Assembly (NCBI GenBank): GCA_013388435.1 | Contig: JACAFE010000066.1 | Location: forward strand, 1-50,275 | Length of the DNA stretch: 50,275 bases | Direction of reading: 5' to 3' | From: Nitrospirota bacterium | GTDB lineage: Bacteria > Nitrospirota > Thermodesulfovibrionia > Thermodesulfovibrionales > SM23-35 | Part shown: positions 8,080-17,255 of the stretch, piece by piece | Position numbering within the stretch: the first letter of the stretch is position 1 | How the letters are laid out: each line of letters begins with the position of its first letter | Made by a program: the position numbers and the translations under genes | The notes under the pieces: model-generated | What the model was told of the DNA's origin: nothing | The model's database searches: none | What the model saw: only the letters and a program-made list of their open reading frames with translations

Positions 8080-8538
8080 TTATTTTTTTATTCTCTGCAA
8101 AAGTTCTTTTATATTCAATTGTAAAACCGGATGTCTTATATCTCCTGCTATTTCACTCAGTGGTTTCAATACAAAATAACGTTCATGCATATTCTTATGA
8201 GGAATATTAAGTTTTTCATTATTAATAACCATATTATCATAAAGGAGAATATCAAGATCAATTATGCGGGGCCCCCAATGAAATGTTTCTTTTCTTCCCA
8301 TTTTCTTCTCTATGTTTTTCAGAACTCTTAATAAATCAAATGGTTCCATGACTGTCTCAGCCTCAATGACCATATTCACAAATATTGGTTGTTCTTTTAC
8401 ACCCCATGGTTCTGTTTCATAGATAGAGGACTCTTTTTGTATTATTATTCCCTCTTCTTTCAATAGTTCTATGGCTCTCTTACAATTATCAACTCTATCC
8501 CCTAAATTCGAGCCAATTCCTAAATATACTGTTGACAT
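8080..8538 (-). CDS. folK: 2-amino-4-hydroxy-6-hydroxymethyldihydropteridine pyrophosphokinase
   Basis: The enzyme moves pyrophosphate from ATP to the pterin in folate synthesis. The start motif MSTVYLGIGSNLGDR, the pterin-binding segment ETEPWG, and the signature GPRIIDLDILLYDN are all present. I take the ATG at 8538 (152 residues) because family members begin right there; the frame can be extended four codons to a TTG at 8550. It follows dapL by about 90 bases on the same strand and precedes the cyclase gene, so it may belong to that transcript. No folP or folB is next to it. Confidence 0.93.
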   Translation of the reverse strand: MSTVYLGIGSNLGDRVDNCKRAIELLKEEGIIIQKESSIYETEPWGVKEQPIFVNMVIEAETVMEPFDLLRVLKNIEKKMGRKETFHWGPRIIDLDILLYDNMVINNEKLNIPHKNMHERYFVLKPLSEIAGDIRHPVLQLNIKELLQRIKK

Positions 8539-8631
8539 ATTTTTACTCAATTTTTTCTGAAAAAGATAAATTCACTGGTTTAATCCAGATCATGCTTAAA
8601 CAAATTTTGAAAAACATCTGCATTATTTTTA

Positions 8632-9804
8632 TCAAATAATCTTTTTTATTCTTTCGACCGCCTCTTTTATTCTTTCTACACTCGCTGTTAAAGCAAACCT
8701 CACATACCCTTCGCCGGGAGAACCAAACCCATTTCCAGGAGTTACAAGCACTCCTGCTTTATTCAGGATATGTGCAACAAAACCTGCTGAATCAAACTTT
8801 GAAGGTGTCTTTGCCCATAAATAAAAAGTTGCTTCAGGCCTGGAAAGTTCGATTCCCATTTCTTTAAGACCATTATATAGTATATCCCTTCGTTCCTTAT
8901 ATGTATCCCTTATTTTTGCAAGAATTCTATCTTCTGTATTCAGAGCCACAATTGATGCTTCCTGTATAGCCTGAAAAATTCCTGAATCAAGATTTGTTTT
9001 TACTTTACCTAATCCTGCGAGAACCTCTTTGTTTCCGACCGCGAAACCTATTCTCCAGCCTGTCATATTAAATGTCTTTGACAAAGAATGAAATTCTATT
9101 CCTGTCTCTTTTGCACCAGGCGTTTGTAAATAGCTAAGAGGTTTCTTATCATAATAAATTTCAGTATAAGAAGCATCATGGCATACAATTATGTTGTATT
9201 TAAGAGCGATTCTTACTACTTCTTTAAAAAAATCCAATGTGGCTGATGCAGAGGTGGGATTATTGGGATAATTTATAAACATAAGTTTTGCTCTTTGAAA
9301 AACCCTTTCTGGAATAGACGAAAAATCAGGCAAAAAAGCATTCTTCTCAATTAATGGCATAATATAACTCTTACCGCCTGCAAATAAAGTCCCTACAGGA
9401 TAAACAGGGTATCCCGGAGATGGCACAAGTACTGTATCGCCCGGGTTTATAAATGCCAGAGGAATGTGCCCTATTCCTTCTTTTGAGCCAATCAGGGATA
9501 ATACCTCATTTTTCGGGTCAAGTTTAACACCAAATCTTTTTTTATACCATTCCGAAACAGACTGCCTGAAAGATAGCATTCCTTCATATGAAGGATAACG
9601 GTGGTGAACAGGATTCTCTACAGCTTTTTGCATTGCAGAAACAATATGCCTGGGAGTAGGTAAATCTGGATCACCAATACTAAGGTCTATCAGATCAACG
9701 CCCTTTTTTATCGCTTTCTGCTTCATTTTATCAATAGATGCAAAAAGATAAGGTGGTAGATTTTTAATTCTTGAAGCCATTTCTACTTTAATTCTTTTCC
9801 CCAA
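8632..9804 (-). CDS. dapL: LL-diaminopimelate aminotransferase
   Basis: This 390-residue PLP-dependent fold-type I aminotransferase has the LSIGDPDLPTP opening, the YPNNPTSA segment, the SLSKTFNMTGWRIGF lysine motif (the PLP lysine follows SLS) and the C-terminal FYLWAKTP region. These are typical of DapL, which turns tetrahydrodipicolinate directly into LL-diaminopimelate for lysine and peptidoglycan. Other class I aminotransferases (for example alanine or aspartate) are possible but match less well. The start is a TTG, supported by AGGAGG five bases before it. Divergent from the TPR/cNMP gene. Confidence 0.88.
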   Translation of the reverse strand: MGKRIKVEMASRIKNLPPYLFASIDKMKQKAIKKGVDLIDLSIGDPDLPTPRHIVSAMQKAVENPVHHRYPSYEGMLSFRQSVSEWYKKRFGVKLDPKNEVLSLIGSKEGIGHIPLAFINPGDTVLVPSPGYPVYPVGTLFAGGKSYIMPLIEKNAFLPDFSSIPERVFQRAKLMFINYPNNPTSASATLDFFKEVVRIALKYNIIVCHDASYTEIYYDKKPLSYLQTPGAKETGIEFHSLSKTFNMTGWRIGFAVGNKEVLAGLGKVKTNLDSGIFQAIQEASIVALNTEDRILAKIRDTYKERRDILYNGLKEMGIELSRPEATFYLWAKTPSKFDSAGFVAHILNKAGVLVTPGNGFGSPGEGYVRFALTASVERIKEAVERIKKII

Positions 9805-9974
9805 GTCCGCCTCCTTTATTCTTTTTTATTTTTTTCGTGTTTTTGATATTATATACTATAATATGGTTATTTTTTCAGAAATCTTATATCCTGAAATAAA
9901 GTTTTGTTTAAAATTGACGATTAAATATATATAAAATCTTTAACCTGAATAATAATGACATTGCCAAAAAATTT

Positions 9975-10895
9975 ATGAATAAAGTCAACTGGGAAAATTT
10001 CTATAATGCGGTTAAAAATGAAGACTGGGAAAATGCCAAACAATGTCTTCTTGCTATCTGTGAATCTGATAGAAGAAACCCTCAGATACTTATAAAACTT
10101 GGCGATATTTATCAACGGCTCGGTGACACTAATAATGCTATTTCTTCATACCACAAATCTGCATGGATTCTGAAAAAAGAAGGATTTATTCATAAGGCTC
10201 TTGCACTTTATAAGATAATACTAAGACTTGATCCGAATAATATTGATGCTTTGAAAATTTCACAGGAATTGATTTTTGAAATTGAAGAAAAAAAGAAACA
10301 AAAGCAGGCACCAGAGACACTTAAACCTATTGACAGAGAATCAAGCGAAAAAATGAATATATATTATCTACGAGGTGTGGAATTCGATCGTCAATCACTC
10401 GATGATAAACTTAAGCTGCGTCTTAAAGATATGGCAAAGGATGACTGGATCGCGGATCAGGAAGCAATACATATCCCAACTCTTTTTGAATCACTCCCAC
10501 CCGATGAGATTATTCATATACTTGAATTATCCGCACCACATCGTTATTCCGAAGGCGATTACATTATTAAAGAAGGAGATTCGGGCAATTCAATATTTCT
10601 ACTTCAATCGGGAAAAGCAAAGGTTACAACACATTTACTCGGCCAGGAAATAGAACTCGCAATTCTGTCTGAAGGAGATGTTTTTGGAGAAGTTGCATTT
10701 TTAACTGGAAGGTCCAGAACCGCCTCAGTTATAGCTCTCGGCAAGATAAATGTCTTCGAGTTCAGAAAGTTTTTACTTGAGGAGATTTTCAGTAAATATC
10801 CTGATGTTTTAAGAAAACTTCACATATTTTATGAATGCAGGGTTCAGGATACACTTAATAAAATTAGCGAACAGATTAAAAAAATAGGGCGCTAA
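9975..10895 (+). CDS. TPR and cyclic-nucleotide-binding domain protein
   Basis: This 306-residue protein has two to three TPR units at residues about 5-95 (ILIKLGDIYQRLGDTNNAIS), a linker rich in Lys/Glu, then a CRP-like cyclic-nucleotide-binding domain at about 165-290 with the phosphate-cassette-like segment GEVAFLTGRSRTASV. There is no C-terminal DNA-binding domain, so it is not a transcription factor; it is more likely a scaffold that responds to a nucleotide or another ligand. The typical arginine in the cassette is preserved (GRSRTA). Monocistronic, with its terminator overlapping the stop. Confidence 0.88.
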   Translation: MNKVNWENFYNAVKNEDWENAKQCLLAICESDRRNPQILIKLGDIYQRLGDTNNAISSYHKSAWILKKEGFIHKALALYKIILRLDPNNIDALKISQELIFEIEEKKKQKQAPETLKPIDRESSEKMNIYYLRGVEFDRQSLDDKLKLRLKDMAKDDWIADQEAIHIPTLFESLPPDEIIHILELSAPHRYSEGDYIIKEGDSGNSIFLLQSGKAKVTTHLLGQEIELAILSEGDVFGEVAFLTGRSRTASVIALGKINVFEFRKFLLEEIFSKYPDVLRKLHIFYECRVQDTLNKISEQIKKIGR

Positions 10896-10915
10896 AAATA
10901 ATTTAACGCCCTATT
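10883..10915. terminator. Bidirectional terminator hairpin
   Basis: AATAGGGCG at 10883-10891 pairs with CGCCCTATT at 10907-10915, and an inner TAAA/TTTA extends the stem. It overlaps the stop of the TPR/cNMP gene on the plus strand and lies just past the stop of the secreted-protein gene on the minus strand, where an A-run reads as a T-run. Confidence 0.75.
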
Positions 10916-10930
10916 TATTAAAAAATATAA

Positions 10931-11428
10931 TTATTTTTTCTCAGCTGGTTTTGCTGCAGGCTCTGTTTTTTTCTCTGTTTTCTTTTCTACCTTTGCAGGT
11001 TCAGCTTTTTTCTCAGCAGTTTTAATTGCAATGCTCTTTGCTGTCATTTTGCCGTCAGCTTCGGTATATTTTACTGTAACCTTGTCACCAACTTTAATAT
11101 CAGCGAGAGTCTTTGCTTCTTTACCCATCATTATCTTGGTTTTAGCATCACATGCAACTGTGACATCACCTTTTTTACCTTTTATGGTGATGGTATTTGC
11201 TTTTGCATCAACTGCTGCAACATCACCTGTAACCTGTTTTACTTTAACAGGAGCTTTCTTTTCTTCCATTACTGGAGTAGCCTTTTTCTCTTCAGCCTTT
11301 GCAGGAGCTTTCTTCTCCTCAGCTTTCGCAGGTGCTGCGGTTGTTGCTGTTTTTTCTGCTGCAAATGAAAGCGCTGTAAAGGAAAGCACAAACATAAGTG
11401 ATACAATAATCGCTATTGCTCTCTTCAA
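10931..11428 (-). CDS. Secreted Ala/Lys-rich protein with small beta domain
   Basis: The protein (about 165 residues) has a clear signal peptide (KRAIAIIVSLMFVLS, cleavage near FAA), a low-complexity linker with repeats of AEEKKAPAK, a compact beta domain (VTGDVAAVDAKANTITIKGK to MTAKSIAIK, like DUF5666-type OB folds), and a second Lys/Glu/Ala/Pro tail. It is periplasmic or envelope-bound; the lysine tails could bind nucleic acid, peptidoglycan or LPS. The frame can open at GTG 11437, but AGGAGG overlaps that codon, so a TTG at 11428 or 11431 is the better start. A sigma54 promoter lies upstream and the NtrC/kinase operon is next door, so it is a likely target of that pair. Confidence 0.82.
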   Translation of the reverse strand: MKRAIAIIVSLMFVLSFTALSFAAEKTATTAAPAKAEEKKAPAKAEEKKATPVMEEKKAPVKVKQVTGDVAAVDAKANTITIKGKKGDVTVACDAKTKIMMGKEAKTLADIKVGDKVTVKYTEADGKMTAKSIAIKTAEKKAEPAKVEKKTEKKTEPAAKPAEKK

Positions 11429-11492
11429 CAAAATCACCTCCTTTCATAATTTATTAAAATTTTTTAAAATCATTAAACAACCACAAATAAAT

Positions 11493-11508
11493 AGCAAAAT
11501 ACATGCCA
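11493..11508 (-). promoter_or_regulatory. Sigma54 (-24/-12) promoter
   Basis: Minus strand TGGCAT (11508-11503) and TTGCT (11497-11493) place GG and GC exactly ten bases apart, as sigma54 needs. The predicted start near 11482 is about 50 bases before the secreted-protein start. The downstream edge of an NtrC-type activator gene is 50 bases away. Confidence 0.72.
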
Positions 11509-11558
11509 TATGCTAACTTGTTGAATATGAATAAAATCAGGTTTTAAATATTTCTCTT

Positions 11559-12935
11559 TTAGGGAACAACTTCCTTTTTTGGGGAGTTTGATCCAAGTTT
11601 TTCCCATCTGTACCAGAAAGTTTTATAAGTCATGCCGAGAAGTTTTGCAGCTTTTGCAGCAACTCCATTTGCTTTTTCCATTGCTTTTTTCAATAATTCT
11701 TTTTCTAACTCATCAAAATTGATTCCTTCATCTGGCAAATCTATATCAAGTATTCCTCTACCCTGAATGAATCTTAGTTCGCTTTTTATATCTTTAAGAC
11801 TTATATTCCGTGTTTCGCACATTATTACCGCTCTTTCGATTACTGATTCGAGCTGTCTGATATTTCCTGGCCAGTGATATTCCATAATAGCTTTCATAGC
11901 ATTATCATCTATCCCGTTAATTCTTTTGCCAAATTCACGATTATATTTCTTGATAAAAAAATAGACAAGTTCGGGAATATCTTCTTTTCTTTCCCTTAAA
12001 GGAGGCAGATTTATTGTTATCACTTTTAAACGATAAAAAAGGTCTTCTCTGAATGTTTTATTTTTAATTTCTTTTTCGAGGTCCTTGTTTGTTGCAGAAA
12101 TAATTCTTACATTTATTTTTATGCTGTCACGGCTACCCACCCTTCTTATTTCCTTGTCCTGAAGAACCCTGAGGATTTTTGACTGAGTTAGTGCCGGCAG
12201 GTCCCCGACTTCATCAAGAAAAATTGTGCCGTTATTGGCTGATTCGAATAATCCTATGTTTCTTGAAGTTGCTCCGGTAAAAGAACCCGGTTCATGACCA
12301 AAGAGTTCACTTTCGATTAGATTTTCAGGTACAGCAGCGCAGTTAACCGCGATAAAAGGCTTTGTTTTTCTTGGACTGTTATAATGAATTGCTCTTGCTA
12401 TGAGTTCTTTGCCCGTGCCGCTTTCACCAAGTATCAATACATTTACATTGCTTGAACAGACTTTTTTAATAACCTCGATTGCTTCTACCATTTTTTGTGA
12501 ATGTCCCACAATTCCCTCAAAAGAAAATTTCCCGAATAAATCATTCTGAAGGCGTAAATTTTCTTTCTGGAGTATTGCTCTTTCGGATGCCCTTTTTATT
12601 GTTACAAGCAAAAGTTCTCTGTCAAGAGGTTTTGTTAGATAATCGAAAGCACCTTTCTTTATAGCATCAACAGCAGATGAAATTGTTCCAAATGCTGTCA
12701 TAACAATTGTTGTAGGCTTAAAAGGTTCTTCAGGCAGGGAATCAATTAAATCAATACCATCCATACCTTCCATTTTTAAATCGGTCAGAACGATGTCAGG
12801 TCTTATCTTCTTTATAATCTCAAGCCCCTCTTCAGCAGAAGAAGCAGTGTGAGCCTCATATCCTTCATCTTCAAGAATAGTTTTTAGAATATCTCTCTGT
12901 AGTTTTTCGTCATCTATGACCAATATAACAGACAT
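11559..12935 (-). CDS. NtrC-family sigma54-dependent response regulator
   Basis: The 458-residue protein has a receiver domain (residues 1-120, phosphoacceptor Asp52 in LTDLKM, with Lys in TKPLD), a sigma54 AAA+ domain (about 140-380) with Walker A GESGTGKE and Walker B FLDEVGDL, and a Fis-type helix-turn-helix at the C-terminus (KAAKLLGMTYKTFWYRWEKLG). The sigma54-contact loop reads GSFTGA rather than GAFTGA. It should activate sigma54 promoters after phosphorylation by the kinase encoded 14 bases upstream. AGGAGG precedes the ATG. Its specific signal is unknown. Confidence 0.95.
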   Translation of the reverse strand: MSVILVIDDEKLQRDILKTILEDEGYEAHTASSAEEGLEIIKKIRPDIVLTDLKMEGMDGIDLIDSLPEEPFKPTTIVMTAFGTISSAVDAIKKGAFDYLTKPLDRELLLVTIKRASERAILQKENLRLQNDLFGKFSFEGIVGHSQKMVEAIEVIKKVCSSNVNVLILGESGTGKELIARAIHYNSPRKTKPFIAVNCAAVPENLIESELFGHEPGSFTGATSRNIGLFESANNGTIFLDEVGDLPALTQSKILRVLQDKEIRRVGSRDSIKINVRIISATNKDLEKEIKNKTFREDLFYRLKVITINLPPLRERKEDIPELVYFFIKKYNREFGKRINGIDDNAMKAIMEYHWPGNIRQLESVIERAVIMCETRNISLKDIKSELRFIQGRGILDIDLPDEGINFDELEKELLKKAMEKANGVAAKAAKLLGMTYKTFWYRWEKLGSNSPKKEVVP

Positions 12936-12949
12936 TAAAGCCTCCTGAA

Positions 12950-14410
12950 CTATACCTGAGTATTTTGGGTGTTAATTGGTAGTGTAATAGTCATGATGCT
13001 TCCCTTACCTTCCTCACTTTTAAAATCAACCTTTCCACGGTGTTTTTCGATGACTCCCTTAGTAATGGCAAGTCCGAGTCCGAGGCCGTTGCTTTTTGTT
13101 GAGTAGAAAGGTTCGAAAAGGTGTGGTATTTTTTCCTTTGATACGCCAATACCTGTGTCCCTGACTATTATTTGAATCTTATTATTTATTGTTTTTGTTT
13201 CAACTTTAATTTCACCTCCATCAGGCATTGCCTGAAAGGCATTAAGTATTATATTAAAAATACAGGTCTTGATAAGTTCAGGATCAACCGATAGCAAAGG
13301 AATACCACCTTTTTGAAAATCTATTTTTACATTATCTTTTTCTGCCTTTATTTTAACAAGATCCAGAATATCATTTATAAGACTTTCAATATTTGTATTC
13401 TGAAAATTCAATTTCATTGGCTTTCCGTAATCAAGAAAATCTCCAACAAGTTTGTTAAGTCTCTGAATTTCCTGTTTAATGCCATTAATCAGTGATTCGA
13501 ATTGTTCTTTTTCTTTCTCTGCTTCAGGAAGGTACTTCTTCTTAATATGGTCTATTGAAAGGCTTATAACATTAAGAGGATTTCTGATTTCATGAGCAAT
13601 GCTTTTTGAAAGCTGGCCTAAAGCCGAAAGGTGCTCTGCTTCACGAAGCTTTTCTTCCAACTCTTTTTCTTCTCTTAATTTTTTCAACATATGATTAAAG
13701 CTCTGCGTCAATTCGCCTATTTCATCTTTTCTATCTGTCGCAAGTTCTACTGTCAAATCTCCAGCCGCAACACTTTTTGCAGCGTTAACCACATTATGTA
13801 TGGGTTTTGTGTACATTAATGATAAAATGACAGCCAGAAGGATACCTATACTAAATACTATAATAATTGCAACTATTCTTTTAATTGCATTATTCTCAAT
13901 AATCTCTGAAAAATCTTCTACATTAATCTTTAAATGTATATATCCATAATGTGCATCCCCTGCAACAACAGGAAGTATGACATTGTAAACCTTACCTTCT
14001 TTTGTAACAGGATCCCCAAGCTCTGCCTTGATAATTCTTTCTTTTTTTGTCGGACCGAGTTGTTCGCCGATTTTTTGTGGATTGGTACTTGCAACAATCT
14101 CATCAGAAGGGCTTATGATCGAAATTTCTTTTACACCTTTTGCATTAAGCTTTTTCAGGTAATTATGAAGTCTCATCTCATCCGTATATCCTGTTGTAGT
14201 AACTTCCTCTACCCCGACCTGTATTGCTTTGGATAGTTCTGCAGTCTGTTTCTCGAGTTCATTCATAAGAGCTCTTTCTGATTGTGAATAAAGATATGTA
14301 AGCACAGAAATAACAATTAGACTAAGAAAAAGCATCATGCCTATTAATTTTTTATTAAGTGAGATGCTTAAAAAATATTCCTTTATATTCATAGTATTTA
14401 TTTTAACCAT
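12950..14410 (-). CDS. Sensor histidine kinase, partner of the NtrC-type regulator
   Basis: The 486-residue protein has an N-terminal membrane helix (about 20-42), a periplasmic sensor region of about 130 residues, a second helix (about 180-203), a HAMP domain (about 204-258), a HisKA domain with the phosphoacceptor in SIAHEIRNPLN (near residue 277), and a HATPase domain with N box LNAFQAMP and G boxes DTGIGV and GLGLGLA. The last residues read INTQNTQV. It should autophosphorylate and pass the phosphate to the regulator downstream. It starts divergently from livH with a 61-base gap. Confidence 0.94.
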   Translation of the reverse strand: MVKINTMNIKEYFLSISLNKKLIGMMLFLSLIVISVLTYLYSQSERALMNELEKQTAELSKAIQVGVEEVTTTGYTDEMRLHNYLKKLNAKGVKEISIISPSDEIVASTNPQKIGEQLGPTKKERIIKAELGDPVTKEGKVYNVILPVVAGDAHYGYIHLKINVEDFSEIIENNAIKRIVAIIIVFSIGILLAVILSLMYTKPIHNVVNAAKSVAAGDLTVELATDRKDEIGELTQSFNHMLKKLREEKELEEKLREAEHLSALGQLSKSIAHEIRNPLNVISLSIDHIKKKYLPEAEKEKEQFESLINGIKQEIQRLNKLVGDFLDYGKPMKLNFQNTNIESLINDILDLVKIKAEKDNVKIDFQKGGIPLLSVDPELIKTCIFNIILNAFQAMPDGGEIKVETKTINNKIQIIVRDTGIGVSKEKIPHLFEPFYSTKSNGLGLGLAITKGVIEKHRGKVDFKSEEGKGSIMTITLPINTQNTQV

Positions 14411-14471
14411 AAATAAACATAAAAAACATACAACTCTTTTCTCCTTTTACCATTTTCTGTTAAAATTCACC

Positions 14472-15374
14472 ATGCTTCTGCAACAATTAATTAATGGTAT
14501 TACTCTTGGCAGTGTATATGCTCTTATTGCCCTGGGCTATTCTATGGTTTACGGAATTCTTGAATTAATCAACTTTGCTCATGGTGAAATTTATATGTTA
14601 GGTGCATATTTCGGTATCATATTCTTTGGATTCCTTACAGTGCTCGGGGTAACAAACTATAGCATATTTTTATCTCTGATTCTGACTTTCTTACTCTCGA
14701 TAATGTTTTGCTCGGCTTATGGCTTTACAATAGAAAAAATTGCTTACAAACCTCTGCGTAATTCTACACGTCTTAGCCCTTTAATAAGCGCGATAGGGGT
14801 ATCAATATTTCTTCAGAATTATGTGATGCTAACACAGGGTGCAACTGATAAAGTCTTTCCTAATTTATTCGGTGCCAGAGGTTTTTATTTTCTTTCAATA
14901 AGAATGACATATATTCAGTTATTTATCATTATCGTGTCTATTCTGATTATGATATTCCTTCGACTCTTTATAAGAAGAACCAAAATTGGAAAAGCAATGA
15001 GAGCTGTTGCTCAGGATAAGACAATGGCATCTTTAGTAGGAATAAATATTGATACCATAATATCTATTACATTCATAATTGGTTCTGCGCTTGCAGCGGT
15101 TGCCGGACTTATGGTTGCAATGTATTATGGTCTTGTAAATTATTTCATTGGCTATATTGCAGGGATTAAAGCCTTTACTGCTGCTGTGCTTGGAGGTATA
15201 GGAAGTATAAGAGGAGCAATGGTTGGTGGTCTGCTTCTTGGACTCGTTGAAAGTCTCGGCGGCAGTTATATCTCTGGTGAATATAAAGATGCTTACGCAT
15301 TTGTTATTCTCATAATAATATTACTTGTAAAGCCCGGAGGTCTTTTTAGAAAGGCAGAATTAGAGAAAGTTTAG
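14472..15374 (+). CDS. livH: Branched-chain amino acid ABC transporter permease LivH
   Basis: The 300-residue inner-membrane permease begins LLQQLINGITLGSVYALIAL and has FAHGEIYMLGAY and GLVESLGG, all typical of LivH. It forms the channel with LivM. The frame can be extended 45 codons upstream to 14337, but that stretch overlaps the divergent kinase gene and is unlike LivH, so I take the ATG at 14472. TAAAAT at 14461-14466 ends five bases before it, and no Shine-Dalgarno sequence is seen. First of four co-directional liv genes; no livJ/K binding protein is present nearby. Confidence 0.94.
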   Translation: MLLQQLINGITLGSVYALIALGYSMVYGILELINFAHGEIYMLGAYFGIIFFGFLTVLGVTNYSIFLSLILTFLLSIMFCSAYGFTIEKIAYKPLRNSTRLSPLISAIGVSIFLQNYVMLTQGATDKVFPNLFGARGFYFLSIRMTYIQLFIIIVSILIMIFLRLFIRRTKIGKAMRAVAQDKTMASLVGINIDTIISITFIIGSALAAVAGLMVAMYYGLVNYFIGYIAGIKAFTAAVLGGIGSIRGAMVGGLLLGLVESLGGSYISGEYKDAYAFVILIIILLVKPGGLFRKAELEKV

Positions 15375-15377
15375 AAT

Positions 15378-16505
15378 ATGTCTCTTCTTAAACCATTAAT
15401 TATCTCCATCTGGTTTGCTTTGCTTTTTCTACCCTTTAAGGGGTTAAAGGCTGCTTTATTTTTTTTAATAATACTTTTACTAACTCTGCTTTTATTTAAC
15501 TCATTATTTAGATATAAGAATATATTTAAAGATCCTTTGCAGAAAATTTTTAATCTTTTCGAATTCAATATTCTCACCCCTCTTTACGAATCTATTTATT
15601 TAAGGTATGTATTATTTGCTGCTTTACTTGTTATTCCGTTTTTTGTAAAAGATTATGTGCTCGATGTTGCCATCCTTTCATGTATTTATATTATCCTTGC
15701 TCTCGGTCTTAATGTGGTTGTTGGATTTGCAGGCCTTCTTAATCTTGGTTTTGTTGCTTTTTATGCTATAGGAGCTTATACATACGCTTTACTTAATACA
15801 AAGCTCGGGATCGGATTCTGGTCAGCCTTACCTTTTTCAATGCTACTGACCACAATCGCAGGTTTTCTCCTTGCTATACCGGCATTAAGGTTAAGAGGTG
15901 ATTACCTTGCGATTGTGACTCTTGGTTTTGGAGAAATTGTCAGGCTGATTTTAAACAACTGGGATACACTCACAAAAGGGCCAAACGGAATTTCTGGAAT
16001 ATCAACACCCGTTGTTTTTTCTTTTACATTCTATAAGCTAACCCATTTCTATTATTTACTGCTATTTTTTGTAGCAATTACAATTTTCATAACAAAAAGA
16101 GTTCACAAATCAAGAATCGGTCGTGCATGGATTGCTATAAGGGAAGACGAGATCGCTGCTTCAACTATAGGAATTAATACTACCATGTATAAACTATATG
16201 CTTTTGCGTTTGGAGCTTTCTGGGCCGGGCTCGCTGGTTCTATTTTTGCCGCTAAGATGCAATTTGTTTCTCCCGAGAGCTTTACTTTTATGGAATCCGT
16301 TTTGATTTTATGTATGGTTATATTAGGAGGTTCGGGAAGTATAAGCGGGGTTATTGTTGGAGCATTTTTACTGGTACTTCTTCCGGAATTATTGCGCGAA
16401 GTTCAGCTTTATAGAATGCTCGCACTTGGGGCAGGACTTGTAATTCTTATGATTTTCAGACCTCGAGGAATTCTGGGAGGTAAAAGTGCATCTCTTAGAA
16501 TTTAG
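15378..16505 (+). CDS. livM: Branched-chain amino acid ABC transporter permease LivM
   Basis: The 375-residue inner-membrane permease has the LivM signature (ALGLNVVVGFAGLLNLG near residue 108, the permease loop IREDEIAASTIGINT and LGGSGSISGVIVGA). It has roughly 70 extra residues of membrane-spanning sequence at the N-terminus compared with the shortest LivM proteins. It starts three bases after livH and overlaps the start of livG by 20 bases, so translation is coupled. Confidence 0.94.
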   Translation: MSLLKPLIISIWFALLFLPFKGLKAALFFLIILLLTLLLFNSLFRYKNIFKDPLQKIFNLFEFNILTPLYESIYLRYVLFAALLVIPFFVKDYVLDVAILSCIYIILALGLNVVVGFAGLLNLGFVAFYAIGAYTYALLNTKLGIGFWSALPFSMLLTTIAGFLLAIPALRLRGDYLAIVTLGFGEIVRLILNNWDTLTKGPNGISGISTPVVFSFTFYKLTHFYYLLLFFVAITIFITKRVHKSRIGRAWIAIREDEIAASTIGINTTMYKLYAFAFGAFWAGLAGSIFAAKMQFVSPESFTFMESVLILCMVILGGSGSISGVIVGAFLLVLLPELLREVQLYRMLALGAGLVILMIFRPRGILGGKSASLRI

Positions 16506-17247
16506 AAATATTTCAATGCACTTTGGCGGTATAAAAGCGATTGAAGATCTTGATATGAGAGTTAAAGAAAACCAGATAATGAGCATCATTGGTCCAAATG
16601 GCGCTGGCAAAACAACAATTTTCAATTGTATTACAGGACTGACCAGACCGGTTAAAGGTTCAATATTTTTTTCAGATGTTAATATTGTAAATCTTCAACC
16701 CCATGAAATTGCAAGGCTCGGAATAGCAAGAACATTTCAGAATATCAGGTTATTCAAGGAGATGTCTGTTATTGACAATATAATTGTTGCCCAGCATTGC
16801 AGGACATCTTCAGGAATTATTGATGCTGTTCTAATTCTCAGGAAATTCAGGCTGGAAGAAAGAATAATTAGAGAAAAAGCTATGGAATACCTTGAATTTG
16901 TAGGTCTTTACGATTTTGCAAATACAATGTCCGGCAGTTTGCCATACGGAGCACAAAGAAAACTTGAGATAGCAAGGGCGCTCGCATCCGAACCATCTCT
17001 TATATTGCTTGATGAACCTACAGCAGGAATGAATCCACAGGAGACAGTACAGGTTATGGAACTCATAGAGAAGATAAAGAAACTCGGCAAAACAGTTTTG
17101 CTTATAGAGCATGATATGAAAGTTGTTATGGGTATTTCGGAATGGATTGTTGTTATGGATCATGGTGTTAAAATTGCCGAAGGCATTCCGGAAGATATCA
17201 AAAACAACAAACTCGTAATCGAAGCATATTTGGGCAAGGAATACTAA
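16486..17247 (+). CDS. livG: Branched-chain amino acid ABC transporter ATPase LivG
   Basis: The 253-residue ATPase has Walker A GPNGAGKTT (near residue 33), the signature LPYGAQRKLEIARAL, Walker B LILLDEPTAGMNP and the switch His in LLIEHDMK. The GTG start has GGGAGG five bases before it, inside the end of livM. Energises the transporter at the inner face of the membrane. Confidence 0.95.
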   Translation: MHLLEFRNISMHFGGIKAIEDLDMRVKENQIMSIIGPNGAGKTTIFNCITGLTRPVKGSIFFSDVNIVNLQPHEIARLGIARTFQNIRLFKEMSVIDNIIVAQHCRTSSGIIDAVLILRKFRLEERIIREKAMEYLEFVGLYDFANTMSGSLPYGAQRKLEIARALASEPSLILLDEPTAGMNPQETVQVMELIEKIKKLGKTVLLIEHDMKVVMGISEWIVVMDHGVKIAEGIPEDIKNNKLVIEAYLGKEY

Positions 17248-17255
17248 ATCAGCTT

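Noticed and set aside
14337-14471. N-terminal extension of LivH
   Set aside because: The extra 45 codons overlap the divergent kinase gene and do not look like LivH; the family starts at 14472.
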